The notes under the pieces were generated by a model. That model was given only the letters and a program-made list of their open reading frames with translations, had not been told where the DNA came from and made no database searches. A DNA stretch of 64,000 nucleotides. Source: Nannizziopsis barbatae. Lineage: Eukaryota; Ascomycota; Eurotiomycetes; Onygenales; Nannizziopsiaceae. Of this stretch, positions 1 to 12,000 are shown one piece after another. The DNA lies in the NCBI GenBank assembly GCA_014964245.1, contig JACVYH010000002.1:3065501-3129500 (forward strand). Reading direction: 5' to 3'. A program made the translations under genes and the position numbers. Within the stretch, counting starts at the first letter, position 1, and each line of letters begins with the position of its first letter.

Positions 1-1688
1 CTCCGCAGCCTGAAGGACTCGCCATTCGTGTCACCCCTTATATTGGACGTTGCCGCCCTGGTTGTCCATGTGCTTGTCATTCACAGCAAAAGTCATCGAC
101 ACCCGCGGTTCTGAGTAATGTCCTTGGACGACTTTTCATCGGATACGCCGGCGTACCAATTCTTGGGCCGAAATGCACTGTTGAAGGCTGCCAGAAGTCA
201 CAGTCAAGTCACATCAATGTCGAATACTGGTTTCCGTTTACATTTATCTCATCCACTATCTTGCGGATGAACCTTAGCTATCAGGCACATCTTGGATCTC
301 TATTTTATCTGGATACCCTCCGAAGAGTTCCTGACTCGGCTCAGTGCGTGAGCTTTGCTGTCAAAGGAGACATTGAGGGTTTGAAAAAGCTGTTTAGAAA
401 CGGCTTAGCTTCGCCTCGTGACGTCAGCACTTCAAGGGGCTATTCACTGCTACGATGGGCGCTTTATGCGAAGCAGTACAAGGCGTGTGAATTCTTGGTA
501 GCTGCCGGTGCGGATCCTGACTATAGGCCCTTAGCTACCTCTGACAATAATCCTCGGATCAAAGCGTGCCATTTTTTATTAGAAGGGGGCTTGCCTGAGC
601 AAGGAGTACTTGCCCTGAAGACAATAACCAAGGGAAACTATTTCGATGACTTTATAAGCGAATCGAACTTTACACAACTTCACAAAGTGGTACTTGGCCT
701 TTCCCTTCTGGACCTGCAGGACTCCCTGCTTTTCCATCCAAGTGACATCAATACTCCTGACGCTATGGGACGAACACCACTCGCATGGGCTGCGGCCCGT
801 GGAGACACCAAAACGGTTGTGACCCTTTTAAGTAATGGGGCAGACCCGAATATTACAGACATTCAACTATCTGGGCCGCTATCTAATTCTGCCTCACGTG
901 GTTATACGAGCTGTGTCCGATTACTATTAGAAGTGGGCGCTGACCCCGACCCTCCTTTACCAAGCGGCGTACGAAAAGGCAGCCCCTTATGTGTCGCAAC
1001 TCGGAATGCTACTGACCCAATGCTACTGAAGTGCCTGCTTGACTTTGGAGCCGACGTTGATTCACGAGGCAGCGATGGCCAAACGCCCCTCATACATGCT
1101 GCTCAGACCGACAACTCCAACTTTGCCATACTCTTGCTGGATTATGGAGCAAATATCAATGCTAGCACGGATTCGAAAATGACAGCATTGACAGTAGCAA
1201 TATCGCATAACAGCCACAATGTTCTTCGATTGATTCTTGACAGATGGCAGGAATACTCGTCATGCCCACGCTTGGCAGGGCCCAATCTCTTGCAGCTCAC
1301 GGCCCTTTATGCAGATGTCGAGACTATGAATATTTTGACAGCGACTGAACATTTTAGGACTAAGCATGATAAGAAATATACTCTAGGAGGATTTCAACAG
1401 ACCCTTCTCGCTCGCTCCGACCTGACGGAAAAGTTGACCATGGCTTTCGACGCGCTTCTGGATACGATAAACCATGTACCTGATATGCAAAAGGGGCTTG
1501 AAAGTGTACTGGAATCTGGATATTACTCGCCAGATATCGCTATAGGAAACGCCGCACACTTTGAGAGGCTGGATCGGTGCCATTTTCAATGCCCTAACCC
1601 CTCAAGGAACATTGCGAGCGATGACAGTTCCAGCGAGGACTGCTCCAGCGAAGATTTCGAAGATGCTTTAGAAAATATCGTCTCGTGA
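1..1688 (+). CDS. Ankyrin-repeat protein, 5' end outside window
   Basis: The reading frame is open from base 3 to the stop at 1686-1688, so the gene starts left of the window; the first ATG in view (267) is internal, not the start. The first 260 bases encode a Cys-rich segment (motif GRCRPGCPCACH) followed by a hydrophobic, family-like stretch that joins smoothly to the rest. Downstream there are ankyrin-type repeats with the pattern TPLAWAAARGDTKTVVTLLSNGADPN and similar GADP/GADV/GANI turns, roughly 150-330 residues after base 261. The C terminus is acidic and Ser-rich. Fungal genomes carry many such proteins; a Cys-rich N terminus followed by ankyrins fits a known ascomycete paralogue family, but no specific function can be given. 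Ankyrin repeats mediate protein-protein contacts. No intron is seen in the visible part. Confidence 0.82.
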   Translation, partial: PQPEGLAIRVTPYIGRCRPGCPCACHSQQKSSTPAVLSNVLGRLFIGYAGVPILGPKCTVEGCQKSQSSHINVEYWFPFTFISSTILRMNLSYQAHLGSLFYLDTLRRVPDSAQCVSFAVKGDIEGLKKLFRNGLASPRDVSTSRGYSLLRWALYAKQYKACEFLVAAGADPDYRPLATSDNNPRIKACHFLLEGGLPEQGVLALKTITKGNYFDDFISESNFTQLHKVVLGLSLLDLQDSLLFHPSDINTPDAMGRTPLAWAAARGDTKTVVTLLSNGADPNITDIQLSGPLSNSASRGYTSCVRLLLEVGADPDPPLPSGVRKGSPLCVATRNATDPMLLKCLLDFGADVDSRGSDGQTPLIHAAQTDNSNFAILLLDYGANINASTDSKMTALTVAISHNSHNVLRLILDRWQEYSSCPRLAGPNLLQLTALYADVETMNILTATEHFRTKHDKKYTLGGFQQTLLARSDLTEKLTMAFDALLDTINHVPDMQKGLESVLESGYYSPDIAIGNAAHFERLDRCHFQCPNPSRNIASDDSSSEDCSSEDFEDALENIVS

Positions 1689-1840
1689 GTGTAAACAACC
1701 CAGTGGGAAGCTATGGGACCCAGGCAAAGTCATATCACATTCGTGCGTTAATCAGAAACTTCCATTGACTATACTTTTCTACATTCTGGTCAAACGACAC
1801 TCTTTACCAAGCTTGAATCCACAGCTTTCACTTTTACGAG

Positions 1841-2876
1841 TTATTCCTTAACGGCATAGACTTTGAATGATCCTACGAGCGAGTTAGCAATTGAACAAAA
1901 TGCGTTTTAAACATGCTTACCAGCCCATTCGTTGTAGTCAATACCGCCAGCTGCCGACTTTGGTGGAATACAAGGCTTTGCGCCGCCACAGCATGGGATC
2001 GTGTCTCCTTCTGATTTGGCGCTGACGTAGATGTTCAGGTCACTGTTTGTATCCACAATCAAAGAGTCTGAATTTCCAGGGGTTAGAATGCGGCAAGGTA
2101 AATGTATTGAGTGAGATAAGATACCCTTAAATCCAGCGCTCCTGAAATATTGCTGATAATCCGATACTCGACTAGCACCGGCTACGCAGCCAACATATAG
2201 TGCCATATCATTTCTGATCTCTGATGGAAGGTCCTTTCTGGCAAGGATATCGCTGATGGCCACGCGACCTCCAGGCTTGAGAAGTCGAAACATTTCATTG
2301 AAGACAAGCTGTTTTTCGGCCTCCGGAACAAGATTCACAACGCAATTGCTGATGATGCAGTCGGCCGTAGCATCGGGAAGTTTGATGTCTGTTATGGAAG
2401 ATTCTACGAAAGAGACGTTGTGAGCTTCGGCTTCCTCTTTGTTTTTGTTGGCTCGTTCAAGCATATCCTGACAGAATTAGTCTCGATAACTACATTTTTG
2501 ACCCGCGAGCTGACCTTGTTCATATCAACACCAATCACTTTGCCTGTTTTACCGACAGCTTTGGCAGCTAGGAATACATCGAAGCCGGCACCACTACCAA
2601 GGTCGATGACTGTTTCTCCCTATTTTGAATCAGAAAACGGATATAGGTCTTGCTACCAGGCACAAATAGAATTACCTCTTTCAACTTTGCCAAAGCGAGT
2701 GGATTTCCACAGCTTAGTCCCAAATTTGCATCCTTTGGGATACTTGTCAATTCAGATGTGCTGTAACCAAAGGCCTCGGCAACCTTTCTGCTGTAGTCGC
2801 TGTCAGATGTTTTTGCAGCTGAGCTGTAGTGCTTCTGCACGTCACTGTAAATCTGAGTATTATCCATTATCAGCAC
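1841..2876 (-). CDS. AS3MT: Arsenite methyltransferase (AS3MT/ArsM family)
   Basis: Predicted five-exon gene, exons in transcript order 2676-2876, 2515-2619, 2125-2467, 1921-2067 and 1841-1872, total 828 bp or 275 aa (272 aa if the ATG at 2867 is used). SAM-binding motif I is DLGSGAGFDVF; the family Cys motifs SCGNP, NCVVNLVPE and YVGCVAGA are present and the C terminus has CCGGAKPC. The family transfers methyl groups from S-adenosylmethionine to trivalent arsenic in the cytosol; the Cys residues bind arsenic. The last two introns restore FKDSLIVDTNSDLN and a C-terminal NEWAGSFKVYAVKE; without the final 32-nt exon the protein would stop early after a GTAAGC donor. It is not next to arsenic-pump or reductase genes here, so it appears to be a stand-alone detoxification gene. 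Substrate is inferred from family motifs. Confidence 0.85.
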
Positions 2877-3455
2877 GACAGTGGATGTAGGTTTCCTGTC
2901 TTAACACAAGAAAAATAAAGAGCCCAAGCGATGGGTGACGGAACCCTGAGGCCTATATATATACCTTGACGCCTCTGGCTAAGGTTCGTTTCGGCAGCAG
3001 CTGATAAGAAACTTAAATCCCCAGTAAGCCCATGAAGAAATATGCTCCAATGATGTTTGGCTGGTGACATTCACTGCATACGTGGATTCGTGGATTCTTT
3101 TGGTTCGAGCAGCGGCTGGTTGGTGAGGAGAACGGCGCGGCGAAGCGTGGGACCAATCAGGTTGCGCCAGTGACATGCCGTCCCCTCCCAAACTCCAACA
3201 ACCCGATTCACCGATCATCGCAACGGCAAGAAGCAGAATCCGATGGAAAAGAGCATACTCTTTGCTATTAAGTACAGTAAATTAAACGTGCAGAACAAAA
3301 GAAAAAAACAAAATCTAACAAGGGTAATAGAGCATGTTGTCCTTTCCATATTAACATTCTTTTTCGGTGGGCGAAATCGTATCGAGTGTCTAGTCAAGAT
3401 CCGTCTGCGAGTACAAATAGTACGAGTATCGGCGTAGAAACTCTTCTCCTTGGCC

Positions 3456-4616
3456 TTATTGTCGCTCAACTACCTTTTTAGTTGCTTCCCCGACCTCGGG
3501 GTCTCCCTGCACCGTCCCCATTATCAGGCTGGTTTTCATACCTTTCCGTAACCTGGTAACGTATTCCTTCTTCCCCTGAAAAGGTGCATACTGTACGTGA
3601 AGAATTTTCGTAGCTTCCGTCTCTTGTGCGCGAACAAGTTGGTTAAACTGCATAAGCTTCTGTTGTGTCTGAGGTGTGAGGGTAGCCGCCGATTTGGATG
3701 GTGAAGGGCTGGCTGGAGGAGCAATTTGGGAAATAAATATGTTCAATGTCACCGACGCTGTACGGGCTAAGCTTAAAGTTTGGAATGGTAGGAGATAGAA
3801 TTTGTCGAGTCCCGATAATTTCGAAAACCAGGCTGGAAAGTATGCAGCGGGAAGGATTACGCCTTGATGATGCGTGAGCAGAGACAGCTCCAGAACAAAA
3901 AGGGCAAAAAGGGTATAGAAACGCCACTAGATGAGTGTCAGCAATTTTCGAGGCATTCAGAATATTAACACTTACATATCTTCCCCATGGAGAAAACCAA
4001 AATGTGTTCAGAATAATCAGCATGCCGAGTCCCGCAAAGTATTGTGGGAGTAGCGCGTATAATCCCTCATACAAAAACTCCGCAACCGTTTTCGCCTTGC
4101 TACCCTCTACCACCTCTCTTCCGAACCGATCATATACGAATCTTCTTGTCGGATCAAGAAGCGTATCTTGTGCTAGCCGCAGAAGGACAAAATAATTGGC
4201 CGTCTCCTCATTTCCAGAGGGCCCATGTTTATCCGGGTGGTGGAGCGCGGCTAACCGTCTAAACCGAGATTTGATGCTTCGATCATCTGCATTAGGGAGA
4301 ATACCGAGAACCTGGTAAAAATCCCCTTGAAGTCGCATGCGATGGTATGCATCATAGAAGGTATAGAGAAGGTAACTCGTAATCACAAAAATGTAAATTC
4401 GACGGTTATGTCGAGCATAGCGCGGTGAGGACGGTGCTGGATGCGGAGAACCGGCGCGGATTGTAATACGGTAGTACAAAGACTGAAGGAAAGAAGTCGT
4501 ATACTATAGGGACGTTGAGTTTAGAGGCTGCTGTTATCAAGCGGACGCGATTCACTTACGCGGGGAAGGAAAGCCCAACCGGCAAACGAAAAGACAGAAC
4601 CGAGGATATCGCCCAT
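3456..4616 (-). CDS. Membrane-associated DnaJ (Hsp40) protein
   Basis: Three predicted exons, 4560-4616, 3976-4503 and 3456-3926, giving 351 aa in one frame. The N terminus (MGDILGSVFSFAGWAFLPR) is hydrophobic, a transmembrane-like segment (RIYIFVITSYLLYTFYDAY) follows near residue 60, and a J domain with the intact HPD motif (LAALHHPDKHGP) lies at about 80-150. Two further hydrophobic segments follow (around LGMLIILNTFWF and the start of exon 3, FYTLFALFVLELSLL). J domains stimulate the ATPase of Hsp70. The layout matches the fungal family of membrane DnaJ chaperones, probably in the ER membrane with J domain facing the Hsp70 partner; the compartment is inference. It is divergent from RPA43 with 304 bp between start codons. 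The 57-bp first exon was chosen because it splices in frame and matches the family start. Confidence 0.82.
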
Positions 4617-4920
4617 AGCCGCTAATACATACAGAAATAAAAGGACAATATCATTTGGAATGAAAAGATGACCCGTCTCTTATTGAGATTCAGACTGCAT
4701 GGTGTCAATGTAATCCGACGAGTAACGAGAACTCCTCCCAAGGATTGCGTCGGAGGTCCCGGGGCCATTTCTCCTTTCGGATATTAAACGCCATTTTGTT
4801 AGTTTCCGCGTTCCTACCAGAACCGCCAAGCGCGAAACTCTAAACTCGCATCAAAAAATTTCTCTACGACGGGACATCTTTTGAAGATCCAGCACCGAAC
4901 GTGACAGACCAGACCACACA
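4617..4920. promoter_or_regulatory. Shared upstream region of DnaJ gene and RPA43
   Basis: 304 bp between two divergent start codons. It must hold both promoters and both 5' leaders. No specific operator was recognised. Confidence 0.5.
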
Positions 4921-6069
4921 ATGGAGCCAGTTTCGATAATGCCGCCCGCGAAGAAGCGTAAAAATAAAGATGATGACCATAAGTCCTCCAAAAAGAGAAA
5001 ACACCACGATGGGGGCTCGCACCCGAGCTCTGAACGCAAGAAGAAAGACAAGTCACATCGCAAACATAAAGATACTGCAGAAAAAGCTCGTTCGGGATCT
5101 CTCGACCCTCGAAAACCACTAAGTGACCCGTCAGCATCGCAATCCGGCACTGTCAAGTCTAATAACTCCTCCCCCTTTCACCTCGTTACGACAACCATAT
5201 ACCTGCCTCTTTCTCCCATTTCGATTTCACCGACGCATGCGCTTCCTTCATTACTCTCCGAACATATCGCGCCAATGCTCCTAACCTACTATCCACCTGT
5301 TCGAGGAATTATCCTTGCGTTTTCAAATCCGTCGATATCCTCCACACTCGCACAATCCGGCGCCACGGCAAAAGACGCAACAATTCCACAGCAGCTCACG
5401 CTTGCAACAACGGCCGGAGAATACGGTGTTCTTTACGTATATCTAACGATTACTTTCCTTGTTTTCCGTCCGGAGCGGGGCCAGACCCTTGAGGGATGGA
5501 TCAACGTTCAATCCGAAGGGTTCCTTGGCGCTGTCGTACTCAATCTTTTTTCCGTCGGCATCGAGCGGAAACGCCTCCCACTGGATTGGAAATGGATTGC
5601 TCCCGGTGAGGAGCCGGCTGCTATGGAGATAGATGGAGGAAGCTCTGAAATTGATTCGGATAAGGAGAATTTCCGCCCATTAAAGGGTTCAGAACATCTC
5701 CCAGAAGAGGACGACGATGAATCAGCTGCGGCAATGGGATATTTTCAAACGAGCTCTGGAAAGCGGGTTCGTGGCACTATCAAATTTCGCGTTCGAGATG
5801 TCGATGTCATTCCGGGAAGTGAGCAGGATAAAGGTTTTATCAGTCTTGAGGGAACGATGTTGAACCCGGAGGAGGAGGCGAAGCTTGTCCAAGAAGAAAA
5901 GAACCGGCTTTCCGGTGGCTTAAATGTCGTGGATAAGGCTCCGGACCATTCGGATGATGTAGTCATGATTTCCGGGGGGTTGGTCCAAGAGGAGCATCAC
6001 GATGAGCCGGCGACGGAAACTACTGCTAAGGAGAAAAAGAAGAAGAAGAAGACAAAGTCAAAAGCATAA
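4921..6069 (+). CDS. RPA43: RNA polymerase I subunit RPA43
   Basis: Single exon of 382 aa. The N terminus is a Lys-rich, nuclear-localisation-like tail (KKRKNKDDDHKSSKKRKH), then an Rpb7-like N-terminal (tip) domain from about residue 85 (FHLVTTTIYLPLSPIS, then LLTYYPPVRGIILAFSN), and an OB/S1-type fold including GQTLEGWINVQSEGFLGAVV near 185-210, a motif typical of A43. The C terminus is acidic with a final KEKKKKKKTKSKA. A43 with A14 forms the stalk of RNA polymerase I and contacts Rrn3 for initiation on rDNA. Fungal A43 is usually 330-400 aa, so it looks complete. No intron signals interrupt the frame. Confidence 0.88.
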   Translation: MEPVSIMPPAKKRKNKDDDHKSSKKRKHHDGGSHPSSERKKKDKSHRKHKDTAEKARSGSLDPRKPLSDPSASQSGTVKSNNSSPFHLVTTTIYLPLSPISISPTHALPSLLSEHIAPMLLTYYPPVRGIILAFSNPSISSTLAQSGATAKDATIPQQLTLATTAGEYGVLYVYLTITFLVFRPERGQTLEGWINVQSEGFLGAVVLNLFSVGIERKRLPLDWKWIAPGEEPAAMEIDGGSSEIDSDKENFRPLKGSEHLPEEDDDESAAAMGYFQTSSGKRVRGTIKFRVRDVDVIPGSEQDKGFISLEGTMLNPEEEAKLVQEEKNRLSGGLNVVDKAPDHSDDVVMISGGLVQEEHHDEPATETTAKEKKKKKKTKSKA

Positions 6070-6271
6070 TGATTTTCCGATTGATATAGCAAGAATGGTG
6101 AATACTTGTGCTCTGACATGTATCGATTACATGGCTTGACCGAGAGAATAATATCCGAATATATTGGAACTATACACATTAGGCGCCAATCCTACCTACA
6201 TTCAAGAATCCATTTCAAGAGGCTGCTACCATTTCCTTGCGAAAATACAGGAAAGCTCTGTAATCAAGATA

Positions 6272-8331
6272 TTACAAAGAAGCGGCTCCAGGAACACTCA
6301 TTGATAAAATATCTACCCCCTCTTTCAACGCCGTCTTTGAGGGCATTTTTCCTCTTCGCATTAGCTCGGCACATTTCGAGTTCATCGGATCAATATTCAT
6401 ACTCGCCGAAGCAACCACAGTATCACCAAGTGTATAAAATGCCGCGAACTTGAAGTTGCTCGGATCACCGGTTATAATTACGTCGTCCCATCCATTCATT
6501 GTGTTTCCGCAGTATCGCAGCTGTTGCCCTAATGCTGACCAGAAAATGGGAATAAATGACTTCGGTTTGGCCGGCTTGGGTGAAGCTCGCAGCTTACGTG
6601 CAAGTGTTGAACCAACGCTTCGGCCTGCATTCTGCGCCACGTCCCAGTGCTCGATCCGAACGTGAGTATTATTACCCAAGCCGTGTCCGGGACCCCGGTA
6701 TGGGTACGTAGCGATGTCACCGATCGCGTATACATCCTTCATCCCTTCGACAGCAAAATACTCGTCGGTCCTGAGCGATCCGTCCTTCTGCAAAGAAACG
6801 GCTGGATTATCCTTTAAAAACTCAGTTGCAGGAGCCACGCCAACCCCGAGGATGACCAAATCGGCCGGTAGAACTGTGCCATCCTTCAGGCTGACCGAGC
6901 CGACCTTGGACGAGTCATGTTTCGACGATTCAGCACTAGCAACGCTAGCTGACATGTGGAATTTGATATTTTGCTTCTCCAGGAGGTTTTGGAAATACTG
7001 GCCAACCTCTTTTCCCATAACACGCTCTAATGGGACGGACTCCATGCCAACGATCGTGACATTGTTCTCTTTTGAGAGGCAGTTGCCCACTTCCATGCCA
7101 ATGAACGAGCTACCAATGATGACGATGTTCTTATTTTTGTCTCCAACGGCGGCGAGAATTTCTTGGACATCTGGCACAGTGCGTAACACAAAGACATTCT
7201 GGAGATCTTTAAATCCTGGGAGAGGTAACCTCCTTGGGACCCCACCGGTAGCAAGAATAAGATGAGTGTATGGGTATGAGGCTTTCGATTCAGTTGACAC
7301 TATTCGTTTATCGAAATCCACTGCGGTTGCATTGTCCTGCACTAGATCGATCTTCACGGAAGCATACCACTCTGCGGGACGAAGCAAAATTTTATTGGCG
7401 TCTGGTATAAGCGCTTTGGATAGTTTGGTCCTATCAAGTGGAGGATGCGACTCTCGTGAAATAATGGTGATTTTCCCTCGATATCCTTCCTCTCGTAAAG
7501 TTTCAACTGCTCCGAAGGTACCGCTCCCACTATGTTCACAAAAAATCAGTACTTGATCCGACGGCAAACAAACGATGCTTGGAGTGCTTGGCCAGGGGGG
7601 CTTTTCTCACCCTCCGATTATTACAACCCTCTCATCTCCAGCAATAGAGCATTGCCCGACCGGCTCCCGCCCGAAGCGTTTCAAGGATTCGGCGTCGGCT
7701 TTAACGTAGACAGCGGAGTCTTTCTCGAACACTTCAAATTTCTCTAGGGCGTACGGTGCCGGGGCATCCTCGATATCGCCAGTTGCAACATCGAAACAGG
7801 CTAGGAGGGAAAGGAACAAATCAGAACTTCTCCAGTCAGCGGATTGAGCCGGAAACAAAACCTACCTCCGTGCCATGGACAAGTCAATCTCCCATCTGGA
7901 GACAACACGCCCTTCACCAAGGGAGCTCCATAGTGTGTACATTTAGAAGATAAGGCATGAACTTGGCCATCCAATTTCACAAGTAATAGCTTCGTATCAT
8001 CCAACCCTTCAATGCCTACTTCGCGCTTCTCTCCATCTCGTAAATCGATGGAAGTGAGGTCTTTGATCTTAAAGTTGGAAGCCATTGCTGTCCGAATACC
8101 GTTTGTATTGCTAAAGTACCTAGTCAACTTAGGAGACCGATATGAATACTTTCGTGTTAGTAAAGAAGTGCTTTGAATTTTGTGTCCGAGAGGTCTTGAG
8201 GACTGAAAAGCTGATAAAGCACTGCAGCCAGTAATGAAACGACGAGATATCTGAGCCTTAGCACCAAGGTTATATCTGATTTGATGGAAAAGAGGACGGC
8301 GGCAGTAAGTGGGGGCATGAGGGGAAATCAT
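6272..8331 (-). CDS. Rieske/AIF-type FAD-NAD(P)H oxidoreductase (AIFM3-like)
   Basis: Three predicted exons: 7866-8331, 7611-7800 and 6272-7529. A Rieske [2Fe-2S] domain has C-x-H (CTHYGAP) and C-x2-H (CPWHGA), the latter only intact after removing the intron at 7801-7865. Next come an FAD motif (VVIIGGGSGTFGA, created by the second splice), an NAD(P)H motif (IVIIGSSFIGMEVG), the second FAD motif (DVYAIGDIATYP) and an AIF-type C terminus. The order matches AIFM3-like proteins (ferredoxin-reductase family) linked in animals to mitochondria and cell death. Translation from 8331 gives 637 aa with an Arg/Ser-rich, acid-poor leader resembling a mitochondrial presequence; the ATG at 8085 (MASNFKIKDL) gives 555 aa without it. 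Both starts are plausible and may yield differently localised forms. Redox partner and substrate are unknown. Confidence 0.88.
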
Positions 8332-9068
8332 GCCAGCATGCTCCGTATCATATGGATGGCCGTTAATGACGTTGAACAGAAGGCGAAAGGGAGAGGAGCT
8401 TTAACAGCGAGAAAGAAGAGTCGAGGCTGCTCCATACTTTCGAATGGAATATAAATGAGTTTAACGCTTTCAGGTTTACCAACCGTAGCGTCATACCTAC
8501 GGAGTACATCATCAATATTTGAGGTGCTTTTCCGCCCTACACAGTGTACTCCGTACTCCGGAATGTTTTTGTATCGATGCGCGCCGGGTTCCTCAAGCTT
8601 CCTTGTTAGGGTCCACACTAACAACCTTGCTAATGATACAACTACCAATAGGGGCGCTGCCATTAGTTATTGATTTCTGCATCCAATTGGGCCCATCTTG
8701 CAACCCAAGTGATCCATCGGATGCCCAACACAACAGATCTCATAGTTCACAATTCTACCAAGAGGCAGAAATAGAGATTACTTTCGTACGATGAACTCAA
8801 CCTGAGCCAAGATTCGAAAGAATGATGCTGCAGAAGAAGTAGTAATAGCTCCAAAGACTGCACTATCTCCATCTATCTCAATGAAGTCACGTATTACTGA
8901 GAAACAACTCACACTCAGCCATTGACATCTTGAGTTTTATACATAAAGAGGGTCATCTCTGACCCTGACAGAGATTCCAGCAAAGCCGATGAGCTAGAAA
9001 AATGCGTAAGGCAGAAACAAAGCACAAATTGAAGCACAGGAAGATCGAAATACACCCAGGGACATCGC
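8332..9068. other. Intergenic, no gene seen
   Basis: Upstream of the AIF-like gene and downstream of the coilin-like gene. It holds two copies of the TACGGAGTAC-type motif (8498-8507 and, as a tandem CTCCGTACTCCG form, 8546-8560). The short open frames here overlap on both strands and show no family features. Confidence 0.5.
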
Positions 9069-12000
9069 TCATATTACACTCCTCGTAAATTCCTTCAGTC
9101 CCGGCGAGGTTTTGCTCACAGATCCTCTGTTTCTTATGGACCGACCTCGTCGTTTTTGGACCCAGCCAAATCCGCTAGGAACCCTCTGAGACTTTGCATA
9201 CTCTCCATCGCTGTTTCCAGGAGATACGGGATCACTTGAAAGAGTTAGGTCAACAACCTGAGTATTTGGGGGGATCTGAGATTGGGGTTTGGGTGCTTGC
9301 GAACTTTTGGGCTCGGCTTTCACCTTTTGGCTTGACTGAGTTATGGGTTTGGTGAACAGTTGCTCAAAATAATCGTCTTGAGAATCATGTTCGGATGGTG
9401 GGGGATCGGGAGATTTCTGGCGTGGAGACGAGAAGGCCCTTCGCCTTGATTCGACTGGCTTGCTTGGTTCAGAACCTTCGGTTGCACGAGCAGGTGCAGT
9501 AGATGGGACCATTTTTTTGAATGATAAGAGTTTGCCTGTGCCTCCTAATAGAAGCCGGTCAACCTCAGAGTATGGATTGGACACCACCGAGCTAGCGGAG
9601 CTGGGATTATCAGGTTTTTCGGTGTTTTCCTGTACGCTGGGTGGAACAGTAGATGGTAGTAGCTCCGCTTGACTAGTTTGAAGTTCCTGTTGGACCTGAG
9701 CCTCACAGTTGGGATCCTCAGAATGAGAAGGTGAATCGACTTTAGAGAACTGGCTTTCATCCGCTTGCTCACCGGTACCGGTATTATCAAGGTCGGTAAT
9801 GTAGTGCAATCCATCATCGGAAATCATAGACGGGCCTGATAAAGCAGTATTGACTTGCTGGGCGGAATTTTGTACTGAACTCGCGGGAAGTGAAGGTGAT
9901 GTTTTAGTGGGTAAAATATCAGTTTCAGCTTCAATTGCCTCGGGGAGATCAAGATGAGAAAGGTCTGGGCTAGGCCCTGGACTAGGTGAAAGAATAGGGC
10001 TGGCTTGGAATCCGCTGAAAGTAGGCGATATTATTGGAGGATCCTCGTCCAAGGAGACTTCCGAAGAACTATGTCTGCCTTCTTCAGTAGTCTGGGCCAC
10101 GGTAAAAGGAAGGAAGTCTTCAGTAACATTCAGATCGGAATCAATAGCTGATCTAAATCCGGCATCATCGATTAACTGGGAGATATCTCGTCGCGTCGGC
10201 GATGAAACCTGCACGTGTTCAACACTTTGGTCACTAATCTGTGGCACCGATTCGGGAATGCGGTCGGGACTACTCAAAAAAATATAAAATGAGTGACGGT
10301 TCTTTGAGAAGGAGAAATGATAAAGAAATATTATACGGACAGATCGCTCTCCTGAGATTCCTCGACTATTGCCACATTTGAGTCTTCGATTGGCGCCGGG
10401 CGTAACAATTTAGTTTCCATTAGCTGGTTTAGTTCCAGCTCCCTGACCCCATTATCTTCCTCCTGCTGGTCATCATATCCCGGCATCTCAAAACCAGAAT
10501 ATTTACGCGGGCCAGTGGATGGGGTCTGAAGCCGCTGCTCCCTGTCACGCTTCGCAAGAAGGAGCTCAATGATAGAACCATCTAAAACCTTTTCAATAAC
10601 TGCGGTGCGGTATTGAGAAATCGTCGGCTGCCAACCGGTCGCCTTTGAAACTTCTAGTTGCCGATATGCGATAATGGCACCTGGTTTAAAATCGTTTTCA
10701 TTAAGTGCGGGAAGGCTGGAAACGTCTCCAAGAGCAGGGAGGTCCTCTTCGGTGTCAACAGGCGTTGACTGCACAAGAACATCTGCAGCGGCTGGAGGAG
10801 CTTGGTATTCATTGTTCTGCTGTTGAAGTTCAGTCTCAAGTACAGACACATCCGGTACGGTGGTTTCAGGCTCATCATAATTTAAAACAATGTCAGCGTC
10901 TGGATTATAGTTATAGTTATTGTAGGTCTCTTCATCTTGGTGTACAAACGACTTGCGTTTACGCATTTTGTTCTTGGCGTTGCGCAGCTTTTTGATCTGC
11001 TGTTGGCTTTTAGCATCCCATCTCTGCACAAATGGAAACGGTGGTGGCGGAATCTCGACTTCATCGTATATGCACTCTGTGGCTTTGAGAATAATGAAGT
11101 CTTGCCAGTTTTCGACGGGTTGCGGGGCTTGCCCCTTTTCAACTTCTGTCTCCGTAATTACTGAATCTTTACCCTGGTATGTTTCCGAGCTTTTCAGCCT
11201 CGCACCAAGCTCCGCTTTAGATCGCTCCTTTGCTTTATTCTTGTACGTTGGTTTTCCGAGAGATCCGAAGATTGGGCGCCTAGAACTGTCAACGTCCAGC
11301 CTCAGTTTTCTTTTAGGTGATTGTTCGGATTTTGTTTTTAAAGATTCAATACAAGCTTCTGCTTGTTGGTGTTGCAAGTCTTCTTTCGTAGGAGAAGGGG
11401 TAACATCGACACCTCCAGCTTCAATATCTTGTAGAAGCTTAAGTCGCCGATCTTCGAATTCGGACTTACTGTCGTGCGGTGCTCTTTCTTCCCCAACAGC
11501 AGAAGTACTTTCGTTAGCTTTCTCATCCCAAAGACGCAAGTCATTAAAGTTAGCATCTTTAGGAAGAAACCCAGCAGCTTTCATCCTACGTAGTCTCTTT
11601 CGGAGTCTAGCTCTCATATTGTCGTGCTTCGTTTTACGAGAACCGTTTCCCGGAGCCACCAATCGTGATTGTTGGGGCGTTACTATGGATTTACTTTCTG
11701 GTTTCGAGAGTGGCTCGGTCGGTTTGGTGGTTGACACTTCGGAGTCGGAGTCAGATACCGAAACATCGCTAGCTTGGGACGATGATGTGGAAGAAAGATC
11801 GCTAGATGAGGTTGACGAGGAGCCGGAAGCGGAGCTATCATCTTCCTCGCTCAATTCGGAAGAGTCAGTGTCAGTGTCAGGTTCACTCGTGTCCTCGCTT
11901 TCATCTTCGCTGCCTGAGGATTCTGAAGTTGCATTTGAAGACACAGATGGCTCTTCAGTTCCCGCAACACTTTCGCTGTCTTCACCATCTTGCGTAACAG

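Noticed and set aside
6714..7265. 183-aa plus-strand frame inside the AIF-like gene
   Set aside because: Antisense shadow of a strongly supported oxidoreductase exon.
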